Origin: Cnuella takakiae
GTDB lineage: Bacteria; Bacteroidota; Bacteroidia; Chitinophagales; Chitinophagaceae
Assembly (NCBI RefSeq): GCF_001953305.1
Contig: NZ_MTFE01000010.1
Coordinates: 2,648,717-2,712,716 of the forward strand
Direction: 5' to 3'
DNA: 64,000 nucleotides
Made by a program: the position numbers and the translations under genes. Under the pieces are notes generated by a model. That model ran no database searches, was not told the DNA's origin, and saw only the letters and a list, made by a program, of their open reading frames with translations. Of the stretch, positions 42,925 through 50,928 are shown in pieces. Every line of letters begins with the position of its first letter. Within the stretch, counting starts at the first letter, position 1.

Positions 42925-42997
42925 GATGGCTGAAAATATAAAAATAATGCCGGCCCTTGCCAGGATTTACTTTCTCTTTAGTTCAAATCACGCTTTG

Positions 42998-43110
42998 TAG
43001 TACAACTACTACCCGGCATGTCAAGTAATACTACCATCTTTGAATCTGCTTATACCCGTAAGCAGTTAGTTTTGGTTGCGGGCCCTGTTTCCACAGGGCC
43101 TTATTTTTTG
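42998..43110 (+). ncRNA. Conserved hairpin element, copy 1 (possible small RNA)
   Basis: The element has three parts that recur at 45181-45293. First, a dyad GTAGTACAACTACTAC. Second, TACCATCTTTG, which resembles a -7 promoter box, then hairpin TGCTTA..TAAGCA. Third, the invariant AGTTAGTTTTGGTTGCGG and a terminator hairpin (GGCCCTG / CAGGGCC) with a T-rich tail at 43101-43109. Stem bases vary between copies but stay paired, which suggests selection on RNA structure. The predicted transcript is about 75-80 nt. Confidence 0.55.
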
Positions 43111-43150
43111 CCCCTCGCATCGGTATGGCTTTTGTAATGCTTTTCCCTAT

Positions 43151-43573
43151 ATGGACAACGGCTTACCCTTTTCTGTTTTGATGGTTGAAGATGATGAGGA
43201 CGATCGTGCGATTATTGATGAGGCTTTTCTTGACCTTCATTTTGCTCAAGAAGTAAAGAAGTTCAAAGGGGGCAAGATGCTCCTCGACTACTTAAGCAAA
43301 ATTGAACCTAACCTTTACCCATCGTTAATTATCCTGGACAGTTCCATTCCTGGAATGGATGGACTGCAGATCCTTAAGTTGCTAAAGGAAAATCCAAACT
43401 ACAATCAAATTCCCGTTCTCATAGTAAGCACTTTTATCTCTCCGGCAAAACAGTCGGAGTTTGTGGCTGCAGGTGCTTATGGCTGCATTCAGAAAGGGAA
43501 CAACTATGATGAAGTGATAAGGATGGCCGAAAAAATTAAAAACATTTCACAAAGCAATGTGCCAAGGCTGTAA
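43151..43573 (+). CDS. Single-domain response regulator
   Basis: A 140-residue receiver (start at 43151, MDNGLPFSVLMVEDD) with the acidic cluster EDDEDD (13-18), phospho-acceptor D62/D63 in ILDSSIPGMDG, the VST switch residue near 92-94 and K115 in CIQKGN. All key residues are present. No output domain. It resembles the receivers that Bacteroidota pair with multi-PAS kinases of the type encoded at 45722. The open frame upstream covers the hairpin element and is not part of the protein. Confidence 0.88.
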   Translation: MDNGLPFSVLMVEDDEDDRAIIDEAFLDLHFAQEVKKFKGGKMLLDYLSKIEPNLYPSLIILDSSIPGMDGLQILKLLKENPNYNQIPVLIVSTFISPAKQSEFVAAGAYGCIQKGNNYDEVIRMAEKIKNISQSNVPRL

Positions 43574-43594
43574 GGACTGGCGCTTTGAGAACAC

Positions 43595-43710
43595 TTATTT
43601 CTTTATTCGATCTCCTAAAGCCCCGCCAGCACCACTACCTCTTTTCTTCCCTTTGTTTGGCTGGTTCAACAGCATCCCCCGGCACCTCCGGAAAGGGCGT
43701 AAAGAGAGGA
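43595..43710 (-). pseudogene. Relic of the gene type at 45284-45670
   Basis: Read on the minus strand this short region gives FPEVPGDAVEPAKQREEKR in one frame and SGAGGALGDRIKK plus stop in another. They match the last 32 residues of the intact cargo protein (ending NLGDRTKK). The two parts are joined by a frameshift and everything upstream is lost. It therefore represents a decayed copy of that gene. Confidence 0.72.
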
Positions 43711-43760
43711 GGTGTAAATTTTTACTGCAACTTTACGGAGGCAATCTTCACCTTTACGTC

Positions 43761-43820
43761 ATGGTTTCCCTTGGCACAGATGTAAGGGCTGTTGCAATGG
43801 CCGCACAATGTTATTGAGAT
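43761..43820 (+). pseudogene. Internally deleted relic of the MVPIGTEV gene
   Basis: ATGGTTTCCCTTGGCACAGA encodes MVSLGTDV, matching the start of the intact gene at 44826. It runs straight into GGGCTGTTGCAATGGCCGC.., matching its last 35 nt. About 140 nt of the middle are missing. The preceding CTGCAACTTTACGGA also matches sequence upstream of the intact cassette near 44499. Confidence 0.75.
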
Positions 43821-43870
43821 TGGTGGAGCGTAGGGAAATAGGGCACTTTTTTTAATATTCGTAGGCAAAA

Positions 43871-44299
43871 ATGAACAAAATGACGAAAGGACCAATAGTA
43901 ATTGTAGAAGATGATGAAGATGACCGGGAAATTTATGCAGAGGCTATAAAGGAGCTAGGGATCACAAATGAATTGATCTTTTTTGAGAATGGCCAAAAGG
44001 CCCTTGAATACCTATCTGAAACAGAAGACCAGCCATTTATTATCATTTCGGACATCAATATGCCAGTGATGAATGGATTGGAGCTAAAAAAGCAAATTCA
44101 AGATGACTCCTACCTCAGTGCAAAAGGTATCCCTTTTGTCTTTATATCCACCAACTCCTCCAACGTGTCTGTTCGTCACGCACATGCTTTAAGTGTCCAG
44201 GGGTTCTTTCAAAAGCCACTCAATATTACTGATTGGAACTTGGCACTAAGAACCTTATTTAACTATTGGGGGTTATGCAAACACATAAATAACACCTAA
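43871..44299 (+). CDS. Single-domain response regulator
   Basis: A 142-residue receiver with the acidic cluster EDDEDD (13-18), phospho-acceptor D61 in IISDINMPVMNG, the switch Ser in FISTNSS and Lys in FFQKPL. There is no output domain. Together with the gene at 43151 it makes two complete receivers in the prophage. It probably serves the kinase at 45722 or a host kinase. The decayed cassette copies lie immediately upstream. Confidence 0.88.
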   Translation: MNKMTKGPIVIVEDDEDDREIYAEAIKELGITNELIFFENGQKALEYLSETEDQPFIIISDINMPVMNGLELKKQIQDDSYLSAKGIPFVFISTNSSNVSVRHAHALSVQGFFQKPLNITDWNLALRTLFNYWGLCKHINNT

Positions 44300-44390
44300 A
44301 AGCCTGCACTAACTACCAACTTGCTTTGCAAGAAGGATGTTGACTAATTAAAGATTGAAGGTTAAAAGGTGTTTACATATTATTTTTCCC

Positions 44391-44470
44391 TTTTCCTCTG
44401 AAAATTCTTACTCATTTAAGCAGTTAGTTTTGGTTGCGGCGCTGGTTTCTACCGGAACTTATTTTTTTGC
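44391..44470 (+). ncRNA. Conserved hairpin element, copy 2 (partial)
   Basis: This copy keeps the TTCTTACTCATTTAAGCA stem region, the invariant AGTTAGTTTTGGTTGCGG and a T-rich tail. It has lost the upstream dyad, and its terminator stem is weakened to CTGG / CCGG. It is probably a degenerate copy. It lies upstream of the 69-residue gene. Confidence 0.5.
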
Positions 44471-44552
44471 CCTGCCGTCAAAGCGACATTATTAGACTCC
44501 GCAACTTTACGGATGTAAAATCTACATTTGTGCGAAATACGTATCTGCCGAA

Positions 44553-44762
44553 ATGCAATACCTGATTAAAACACACCCAGCATATCCTACACTCACACCA
44601 ATTTTGCAGGAGATAGCAGTTTCACCTTCTTACCTGGAATGGCTGCAAACCTTATTAAATATAGCTAGGCGTGACACGGATGCAGCTTTGCGGACAATAG
44701 CTGAAAACCAGCATGTAAACCCAGTTGTAAAAGTGATTTACTCAGATATTGTAAGAGCCTAA
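44553..44762 (+). CDS. Hypothetical 69-residue helical protein
   Basis: MQYLIKTHPAYPTLTPILQE begins a small helical protein with a conserved-looking SYLEWLQTLLNIARRD stretch. Function unknown. It lies between hairpin copy 2 and the intact MVPIGTEV gene, forming what seems to be a cassette of which parts are duplicated upstream. Confidence 0.5.
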   Translation: MQYLIKTHPAYPTLTPILQEIAVSPSYLEWLQTLLNIARRDTDAALRTIAENQHVNPVVKVIYSDIVRA

Positions 44763-44825
44763 ATGGGCAGTGGTATATAGGGTTTATTCTAACGCTTGCT
44801 ACTCTTTGACCAGTACCTTCGCTCC

Positions 44826-45029
44826 ATGGTACCCATTGGAACAGAAGTAATCCTCAACAAAGACATCTTGGAAGAATCCGACCGTAAGCAAAATTTCTTC
44901 GTCTACGAGCGCTACATAAACGGAAAAATATCAGGAAAGGTTAAGAGCCATGAGCCGGATGGCCGTATATGGGTGACCTTCCCGGGCAATGGCCTGTTGC
45001 TGTGGCCGCACAACGTTATTGAGATTTGA
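44826..45029 (+). CDS. Small conserved hypothetical protein (MVPIGTEV family), prophage copy
   Basis: The 67-residue protein starts at the ATG at 44826. It is very similar over its whole length to the chromosomal protein at 15462-15668: MVPIGTEVILNKDIL, SDRKQNFFVYERYIN, GRIWVTFPGNGLLLW. The close match shows recent exchange between host and phage. A terminator at 45056-45083 follows. Function unknown; duplication and relics suggest that it is carried repeatedly as a cassette. Confidence 0.78.
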   Translation: MVPIGTEVILNKDILEESDRKQNFFVYERYINGKISGKVKSHEPDGRIWVTFPGNGLLLWPHNVIEI

Positions 45030-45055
45030 CCTTAACCCAGCAGCCCGCATAAAGC

Positions 45056-45083
45056 AAAGCCCTTCAAAACTGAAGGGCTTTTG
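45056..45083 (+). terminator. Rho-independent terminator after the prophage MVPIGTEV gene
   Basis: AAAGCCCTTCA (45056-45066) pairs with TGAAGGGCTTT (45071-45081), followed by TTG and a short T-rich stretch. Confidence 0.78.
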
Positions 45084-45180
45084 TCGTTTTGGTTACGACC
45101 TCATTTAATTTGGAAAGTATCACGCCGAATTAGGCGCACTAAAGTTCATCAATATTGGGCTAGAAACAAATTTTTGTTCT

Positions 45181-45293
45181 GTAGTTCAAATACTACTTGA
45201 ATTGTCAGATACAATTACCATCTTTGAAAAGCTTATTCATTTAAGCAGTTAGTTTTGGTTGCGGTCCCGGTTTCTACTGGGACCTATTTTTTT
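45181..45293 (+). ncRNA. Conserved hairpin element, copy 3 (possible small RNA)
   Basis: Contains dyad GTAGT..ACTAC at 45181-45196. TTG at about 45198-45200, 19 bp, then CATCTTTG forms a near-consensus promoter. Hairpin GCTTA..TAAGC, the invariant AGTTAGTTTTGGTTGCGG and a perfect terminator stem GGTCCC / GGGACC (45263-45268 / 45279-45284) with a T run (45286-45293) complete it. Its 3' end overlaps the last bases of the convergent gene at 45284. It is the most complete copy. Confidence 0.6.
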
Positions 45294-45670
45294 GTCCGGT
45301 CCCCAAGGTTTGGCCCGCCACCTTCACCTTTCTTCCGTTGGTTAGGTTGATTTAAAAGCATTCGCGCCGGTAAATCAGGAAAGGTTGATGGAGGTGGAGG
45401 TGGGGGAGGTGGGCCCGCCAAATGATCTTCAATGGCTTTGCATACTTTGGCCAGTGCCTTTTCATCCTTCACTTCGCCTTCAACAACTTTCCAAGTGAGT
45501 GGCTTTTTCTTGAGCCCTCTGGCCATGAGCATCGGCCGGTTACTTTGCAGAACCACAACCTTGGTGCCTGCAGTCAGGCGCCAGCGCTCAAAGGATTTGT
45601 CCTTACCTGACAACTCCACATCAAAGCGGAAGGTGTAGATGCCATGGGTTATATTGAGGGGGAAGTGCAT
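45284..45670 (-). CDS. Hypothetical Pro-rich cargo protein
   Basis: A 128-residue protein: a beta-rich N-terminus (ITHGIYTFRFDVELSGKDKS), a middle helix (EDHLAG) and a Pro-rich tail (PPPPPPPPSTFPDLPAR) ending NLGDRTKK. A decayed copy of its 3' end lies at 43595-43710. Expression is convergent with hairpin element copy 3, whose terminator overlaps the stop codon. Function unknown. Confidence 0.65.
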   Translation of the reverse strand: MHFPLNITHGIYTFRFDVELSGKDKSFERWRLTAGTKVVVLQSNRPMLMARGLKKKPLTWKVVEGEVKDEKALAKVCKAIEDHLAGPPPPPPPPSTFPDLPARMLLNQPNQRKKGEGGGPNLGDRTKK

Positions 45671-45721
45671 GCCTGTGCTATCAATTAATTCAATTTAAAA
45701 GGGTGTGCAATGCAAGCATTT

Positions 45722-47623
45722 CTACTCATCTTCCGTTGGCAGCAGAATTTTAAAGGTTGATCCTTCACCCGGCGTGCTTTCTGCCCAAATGTAGCCGCTA
45801 TGGTTCTCTACAACTTTTTTGACAATGGATAAGCCTACTCCAGTACCACTGTATTCTGCTTTTCCATGGAGCCTTGTAAACACATTGAAGATTCTTTCGG
45901 CATCCTCCTGGTTGAAACCTATACCATTATCACGCACTTCCAACAGGTGGTATGCTTTCCCACTTTCATTCAGCGGCAAGTCTGATTTAACCTTGCCCCC
46001 AATAACAATCTGGGCGTTGATATTTACTATTGGTTTTTGGCCAGCTTTGCTATATTTTATGGCATTGCTGATCAGGTTTTGAAACAGCTGCTGAAACTGC
46101 CTACGATTTCCTTTTACAATTGGAAGGGCGCCCACATTGATAATTGCATGCTTCTCCTGTAACTCTAGCTCAAGATCTTCCAAGACAAGTTGCATCTTTT
46201 TCTTTAGATCAATTTGTTCCACCTCGATCACCCCTTCAGCTACGTGGGAATAAGCAAGCAGGTCATCAATCAGGGTAGACATGCGCTTACTTGCCCTTTC
46301 AAGTTTTTCAAACATGCGGAAGTCTTCGCCGTCCATTTTTTCTGCAAGCCGCACCTTAAGCCGATCAGAAAAGAAATGAATCTTCCTTATTGGCTCCTTC
46401 ATGTCGTGGGAGGCTGCATAGGCAAACTGCTCCAGGTTTTTGTTTGATCGGTCGAGCTCCTCTACTTTTTGCTCAATTTGGAATTGCAATTGCTTGATTG
46501 GTGTGTAATCCGTAAAGGTGACAAGCAATCCCCCATCAAAATGGGTACACTGAATGTCTAGCCAGGCATCAATACCTTCACTCTTATAGTGGAAATCAAA
46601 GCGATTCGGCCGCTTTTTTTCAAAAGATGCTTTGTAAATATCAAAGAGCCCATTTGTAAGGTAGGAGGTGAAATACTTACTTGCCAACTCGCCTTTAAGT
46701 GCTTCCGGATCTTGGTTAACATAAGCTGCAAGTGCTTTATTGACCACGTCAAAACGAAAGTCAATGACCTCGCTTCTTTCATTGCACACCGGTTCCAGGG
46801 TAAAAATTCCAGATTGGGTTCTGTTGATAATATCCTCCAATTGAGCAGATGAGCGCTCCATTGCGAGTTGTGCATTTTTGATGGAAGTGATGTCTGTGAA
46901 GTTGTGGATCAGCCGGTTTTCATCCATTCTTGATACGGTTACCTCCAGCCACCTGTTTGTTGGCAACAGGTTATATTGGGTAATAAAGGCCTCGCCTGTA
47001 TCCAGCGTATGCAGGCATTTTTTATAATAAGAAGATTGCAGGAAGCCTGGGTCTATTTCTCCTCCAGTTTTTGAAAGGTAAATGTCTTTGGAAATACCAG
47101 TAAGCTTTAGAGCCGCATCGTTTACAGTGATAGTCCGAACATCTACTACCTGGCCCTGTTCGTCCCTGACGGCCTCTCCGACGGTAATTCCATTAGAAGA
47201 ATAACGCAGAAGGTTATCCATAAACCTCTTTTGTTCTTCCATCTGTTGTATCAATAGGTGCTCTTCAGTACGATCCTGGAGCACAGTGAGCACACCACCA
47301 CTAACCTTGTTCCGGGTGTAGCTGTAATACCGGTTTAGGTCAGGGTTGTTTATCCTTGCGATTGTTTTTTTTCCAGTTGTATAAACATTCAGCAACTCGC
47401 CAATGAGCTTCTTTCTAGACTCTTGATTGGATATAACAGGGCTACAGGAAACATATTTGCCTATTATCTGTTCGGGTGTAATCCGGGTATATTCATAAAA
47501 CTCTAAGTTGCAGTATCTATATTCAAAGTCGGTAATCTCTCCGCCTTCGTTTGTAACGGGTGTCATCCAAAAAGCAGGCTGAGGCATGAGGGCAAATAGG
47601 GTATCGGCCAAGTTTTCTATCAT
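45722..47623 (-). CDS. PAS-domain sensor histidine kinase carried by the prophage
   Basis: A 633-residue soluble kinase with about three PAS units (residues 5-370), a coiled coil (VEELDRSNKNLEQFAYA), HisKA box ASHDMKEP with His near 408, and HATPase motifs NLISNAIKYS, DNGIGF, FNVFTRLH and GTGVGLSIV. The catalytic half is very close to the chromosomal kinase at 21701-24430. Complete two-component sensors are rare in tailed phages. Here it sits with three receiver proteins, so the prophage may feed into host signalling. Confidence 0.92.
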   Translation of the reverse strand: MIENLADTLFALMPQPAFWMTPVTNEGGEITDFEYRYCNLEFYEYTRITPEQIIGKYVSCSPVISNQESRKKLIGELLNVYTTGKKTIARINNPDLNRYYSYTRNKVSGGVLTVLQDRTEEHLLIQQMEEQKRFMDNLLRYSSNGITVGEAVRDEQGQVVDVRTITVNDAALKLTGISKDIYLSKTGGEIDPGFLQSSYYKKCLHTLDTGEAFITQYNLLPTNRWLEVTVSRMDENRLIHNFTDITSIKNAQLAMERSSAQLEDIINRTQSGIFTLEPVCNERSEVIDFRFDVVNKALAAYVNQDPEALKGELASKYFTSYLTNGLFDIYKASFEKKRPNRFDFHYKSEGIDAWLDIQCTHFDGGLLVTFTDYTPIKQLQFQIEQKVEELDRSNKNLEQFAYAASHDMKEPIRKIHFFSDRLKVRLAEKMDGEDFRMFEKLERASKRMSTLIDDLLAYSHVAEGVIEVEQIDLKKKMQLVLEDLELELQEKHAIINVGALPIVKGNRRQFQQLFQNLISNAIKYSKAGQKPIVNINAQIVIGGKVKSDLPLNESGKAYHLLEVRDNGIGFNQEDAERIFNVFTRLHGKAEYSGTGVGLSIVKKVVENHSGYIWAESTPGEGSTFKILLPTEDE

Positions 47624-47813
47624 AAGGTTAAAAGGTATATAGAAAAGGGTGCTGTTTTACTTAGGCTAAAAATAGCTCAAAGGATGATTCTTTCTTCCAA
47701 GTACTCCATTATTGCCCAATAATGATGAGCTGTCAATCCACACCTCTTTTCTTACCTTTACAACACTGTTCTACTTCTTGTAGCTTATTAATCCACCAGA
47801 TAAGCTACCATCC

Positions 47814-48038
47814 ATGACTTTTACCTCGTTTGAGCGCCTGCTCATTTCCTTTGCCATAGCCGGCTTTACCATCAAGGAAATAGCACACGAAGTGGGCAAG
47901 AATGAAGACGCCATCGAAAGCACGCTACGCCGTGCCCGCACCCGTATCGGTGCCAAAACCCTCACTCAACTCTGTTGCATGTACCTCACCGGTAGCGGAA
48001 TACCGTCGAATGCAACAACCCCTTCCCAAGCATGCTAA
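47814..48038 (+). CDS. LuxR/sigma-region-4-type HTH protein
   Basis: A 74-residue protein with AGFTIKEIAHEVGKNEDAIE followed by a recognition helix (STLRRARTRIGAKTLTQL). This is the LuxR-type helix-turn-helix pattern without a sensor domain. It immediately precedes the late genes and is a good candidate for a late-gene activator. No signal for a paired receiver domain is fused to it. Confidence 0.72.
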   Translation: MTFTSFERLLISFAIAGFTIKEIAHEVGKNEDAIESTLRRARTRIGAKTLTQLCCMYLTGSGIPSNATTPSQAC

Positions 48039-48053
48039 TTTTACCTGAACAGC

Positions 48054-48506
48054 ATGCAAGCATCATCATCATACGGACGCAAGCAACTGCTTATAATCGG
48101 TAAGGCCCTGGCCTTCTATCAACCCGACCTCGCAGCCCAGATGCTTGCAGATAACTACCTCCCGCCAGTGGAAACAGACCTCTCCAAACTCCCGCTACTG
48201 TTGGAGCAGTTCAAGCAGGCGGAAAGGACAGCACAACTATCCACCGACCAGCGCCGTGTATTCATCGGCATTGCACTCCGGCTTTACAAACCACACCTGT
48301 ACACCGTACACCGCAAACTCATTTCAGCAAAGGACCAATCAGGATTTTCTATAGCCCTTGCCAAACTGCTGGCAATGAAAGAGTCGAATGTGTCCGTAGC
48401 AATACGCCAGGTGATCTTCTGGGAGCAAACAAACTTCGAAGGAATGGGCGAAAGGGTGCAGCGCATCATGGCTAAAATGAAAGGAGGGGAAGTTGGGAGC
48501 ACCTAA
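48054..48506 (+). CDS. Hypothetical protein before the terminase genes
   Basis: A 150-residue helical protein (MQASSSYGRKQLLIIGKAL). Its last 14 nt overlap the start of the small terminase gene, whose ribosome-binding site lies inside its coding region. Possibly part of the packaging machinery or a late regulator. No domain recognised. Confidence 0.6.
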   Translation: MQASSSYGRKQLLIIGKALAFYQPDLAAQMLADNYLPPVETDLSKLPLLLEQFKQAERTAQLSTDQRRVFIGIALRLYKPHLYTVHRKLISAKDQSGFSIALAKLLAMKESNVSVAIRQVIFWEQTNFEGMGERVQRIMAKMKGGEVGST

Positions 48507-49026
48507 AGGCAATCAGTTTTGGAAGCTCCGCTCAAAGCATGGGCAGGATAAGCTGTTTGCATCCCCGAAACTGCTATTGGATGCCGCATACGAATACTTC
48601 GCCTGGTGTGATGAAAACCCATGGATGAAGAAAGAGCAGGTGAAGAAGCCTTACGAGAAGAAACAGGGCAGGGGAAAGGTGCTGGTGACGATGGTTGACA
48701 TACCGACTCAAAGGCCTTATAGCTTGTCAGGACTGGGCATTTACTGCCATGTGAGCGAACGGTTTATTCTGGACTTCGAGAAGAGACTACAAGAGAAGGG
48801 CGATGAAGAGGCAAAAGGTTTTCTCGCAGTCACTACACACATACGCGAAGTGATCTCCACCCAGCAGCTGGAAGGGGCCACCGTGGGCGCTTTCAATGCC
48901 AACATTGTTGCTCGCAAGTTGGGCCTCACCGATAAGAAGGACATCACCACGGACGGCGAGAGCCTGAACAAGGGGTATTACGATCTGCTGAAACAGCGGA
49001 AGATGAAACAATCAAATCAACAATAA
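48493..49026 (+). CDS. Terminase small subunit / DNA-packaging protein
   Basis: The 177-residue protein begins MGAPKGNQFWKLRSKHG, typical of small terminases from Bacteroidota phages, followed by a helical DNA-recognition domain and an oligomerisation core. It has a TTG start at 48493, supported by an unusually strong Shine-Dalgarno AAGGAGGGG at 48481-48489. Most genes in this organism lack such a site. It should bind the packaging start site and regulate the large terminase. Confidence 0.8.
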   Translation: MGAPKGNQFWKLRSKHGQDKLFASPKLLLDAAYEYFAWCDENPWMKKEQVKKPYEKKQGRGKVLVTMVDIPTQRPYSLSGLGIYCHVSERFILDFEKRLQEKGDEEAKGFLAVTTHIREVISTQQLEGATVGAFNANIVARKLGLTDKKDITTDGESLNKGYYDLLKQRKMKQSNQQ

Positions 49027-49030
49027 GCAT

Positions 49031-49291
49031 ATGAGTTTAGGCGAAGTAAAGGCACCAATGGTGCAAGATGCCGAACAGGCAAGAAGGTTGGCCGAAAGTA
49101 AGCGGTCTGAAAGCTTAAAAATGGCTATGGATACAATACATACCGCAGCCTGGCAGGGCTTTAACGAGGTTGTTTTGTTTGGCTGCCCTCCGTCATTTGA
49201 TGTCGTTAAAACCCTGCTTGATAAAGGTTTTTCTGTTAATGAATTTGTTCACCCACTTGAGCAGCGCAAACTGGTAAAAGTAAGCTGGTAA
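49031..49291 (+). CDS. Hypothetical protein between the terminase subunits
   Basis: An 86-residue protein with a Lys-rich helical N-terminus and a mixed C-terminus (DKGFSVNEFVHPLEQRKLV). It lies between small and large terminase genes and abuts the start of the latter. Unknown function; it may be a small packaging accessory. Confidence 0.55.
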   Translation: MSLGEVKAPMVQDAEQARRLAESKRSESLKMAMDTIHTAAWQGFNEVVLFGCPPSFDVVKTLLDKGFSVNEFVHPLEQRKLVKVSW

Positions 49292-50926
49292 TTGACAACC
49301 GACCTCACCATACAGGAAGTGGAGCAGCTTGGGCTGGAGCAGGTGGATGATCACCTGCAGGATTGGTGCGTCTTCGCTGAAGAGGTCTTTGGCGTGTACC
49401 TGGATGAAGAGCAAAAAGCAATTCTCCGATCGGTACAGCACAACCCAAAGACGGTGGTTAAGTCCGGTACCGCTCGAGGTAAGGACTTCGTAACCGCTGT
49501 TGCCGTCTCCTGCTTCCTTTACCTCACCCCAGAATGGAACGACACAGGCGAGTTGATTGGTAACACAAAGGTGGCAATGACTGCGCCCACCGACCGCCAG
49601 GTGGGCAACATCATGTACCCTGAAGTGGTAAAGCTGGTGAGCCGTGCCCGCAAGCGTGGCTTCAACCTGCCCGGCCGCCTCACTGGGTACGATATCCGGA
49701 TGGAGGACAAAGAATGGTTCCTTACCGGATTTAAAGCCGATGATAAAGCCACAGAAGCCTGGACGGGCTTCCATGCCGTAAATGTAATGTTTGCCGTTAC
49801 GGAGGCTTCCGGTATGTCTGAGGAGGTATTCAATGCCATTGAGGGCAACCTGCAGGGCAATAGCCGCCTACTCATAGTCTTCAACGACAACACCGGCACC
49901 GGCTATGCCGCCAATGCCATGAAAAAGCCCGAGTGGGCAAAGTTCCGCCTCGATAGCCTTAATGCACCCAACGTGGTGAATTGGGGCCGGGTTGTACGCG
50001 GCGAGATCACTGAAGCGACCTACCATAGCACCCACATACCCGGCCAGGTTGACTGGCAGTGGGTGGATGCCCGGGTAAAGGACTGGTGCGAGATCATTGC
50101 GCCTTCCGACTTCCTGGAAACAGAAGGCGACTTCTGGTGGCAGAACGAAACCGGAAAACACTGCTATCGGCCTAATGACCTGTTTCGCGTTAAGGTGCGC
50201 GGTATGGCGCCCAAAACCGCACAGGACATCCTTGTGCCCCTCGAATGGATCGAAGCAGCCCAGGAGCGGTGGAAGGAAGGAAAGCGCAACCCTATGAAGC
50301 CACTACGGCTGGGTGTCGATGTGGCCGGCATGGGCCGCGACTCATCTTCTTTCTGCCACCGATATGGCGACTACGTGGAAAAGTTCGACCTGATCCAATC
50401 CGGTGGCGTTGCCAACCACATGCAGGTGGCAGGGCTTACCAAGACAAAGCTGGAAGCAGTTACCAACACCTTCAACGGTGTGTACCCGCAGGCCTTCATT
50501 GATACCATTGGTGAAGGTGCCGGCGTGTACTCCCGCCTCCTGGAGTTAGACATCAAAGGCGTGTTCTCTGTCAAAGCAGGCGAGGCTGCCAAAGATGGTC
50601 TCGGTAACCCCTACAAAGATGTTACCGGCGTGTACACCTTCAAAAACATGCGCTCTTACCTCTACTGGGCGGTACGCGACTGGCTAAACCCACGGAATGG
50701 GTCCAATGCCATGCTGCCACTGGGAGCCGACTACCGTGGATTAACAGACCTCAAATGGAATATGCGATCGGACGGCTCCATAGAGCTGGAAAGCAAGGAC
50801 GACCTCAAAAAGCGCATCGGCAAGTCTCCCGACGAAGAGGACAGCCTGGCCATCACCTTCTACCCGGTGGCAGACATAGACGGCACCGTAAAACGGAGCA
50901 AAACAGATAACTACTATCCCCTTTAA
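49292..50926 (+). CDS. Terminase large subunit
   Basis: The 544-residue packaging motor has an atypical Walker A (VVKSGTARGKDFV, about residues 49-61), a Walker-B-like NVMFAVTEASG and a coupling motif near LLIVFNDNT. The nuclease half contains RLGVDVAGMGRDSSSF, FIDTIGEGAG and EEDSLAITF, supplying the acidic metal ligands. The start is a TTG at 49292 placed right behind the previous stop; no ATG is available nearby. It cuts and pumps phage DNA into the prohead. Confidence 0.9.
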   Translation: MTTDLTIQEVEQLGLEQVDDHLQDWCVFAEEVFGVYLDEEQKAILRSVQHNPKTVVKSGTARGKDFVTAVAVSCFLYLTPEWNDTGELIGNTKVAMTAPTDRQVGNIMYPEVVKLVSRARKRGFNLPGRLTGYDIRMEDKEWFLTGFKADDKATEAWTGFHAVNVMFAVTEASGMSEEVFNAIEGNLQGNSRLLIVFNDNTGTGYAANAMKKPEWAKFRLDSLNAPNVVNWGRVVRGEITEATYHSTHIPGQVDWQWVDARVKDWCEIIAPSDFLETEGDFWWQNETGKHCYRPNDLFRVKVRGMAPKTAQDILVPLEWIEAAQERWKEGKRNPMKPLRLGVDVAGMGRDSSSFCHRYGDYVEKFDLIQSGGVANHMQVAGLTKTKLEAVTNTFNGVYPQAFIDTIGEGAGVYSRLLELDIKGVFSVKAGEAAKDGLGNPYKDVTGVYTFKNMRSYLYWAVRDWLNPRNGSNAMLPLGADYRGLTDLKWNMRSDGSIELESKDDLKKRIGKSPDEEDSLAITFYPVADIDGTVKRSKTDNYYPL

Positions 50927-50928
50927 AC

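Noticed and set aside
42998-45293. Hairpin elements as integron attC sites
   Set aside because: The copies lack the core-site pattern GTTRRRY at both ends, genes between them point both ways, and no integron integrase is present.
41209-47800. The 41-47.8 kb cargo as a separate integrated element
   Set aside because: There are no recombinase genes, terminal repeats or target duplications around the whole segment; single-gene insertions explain it better.
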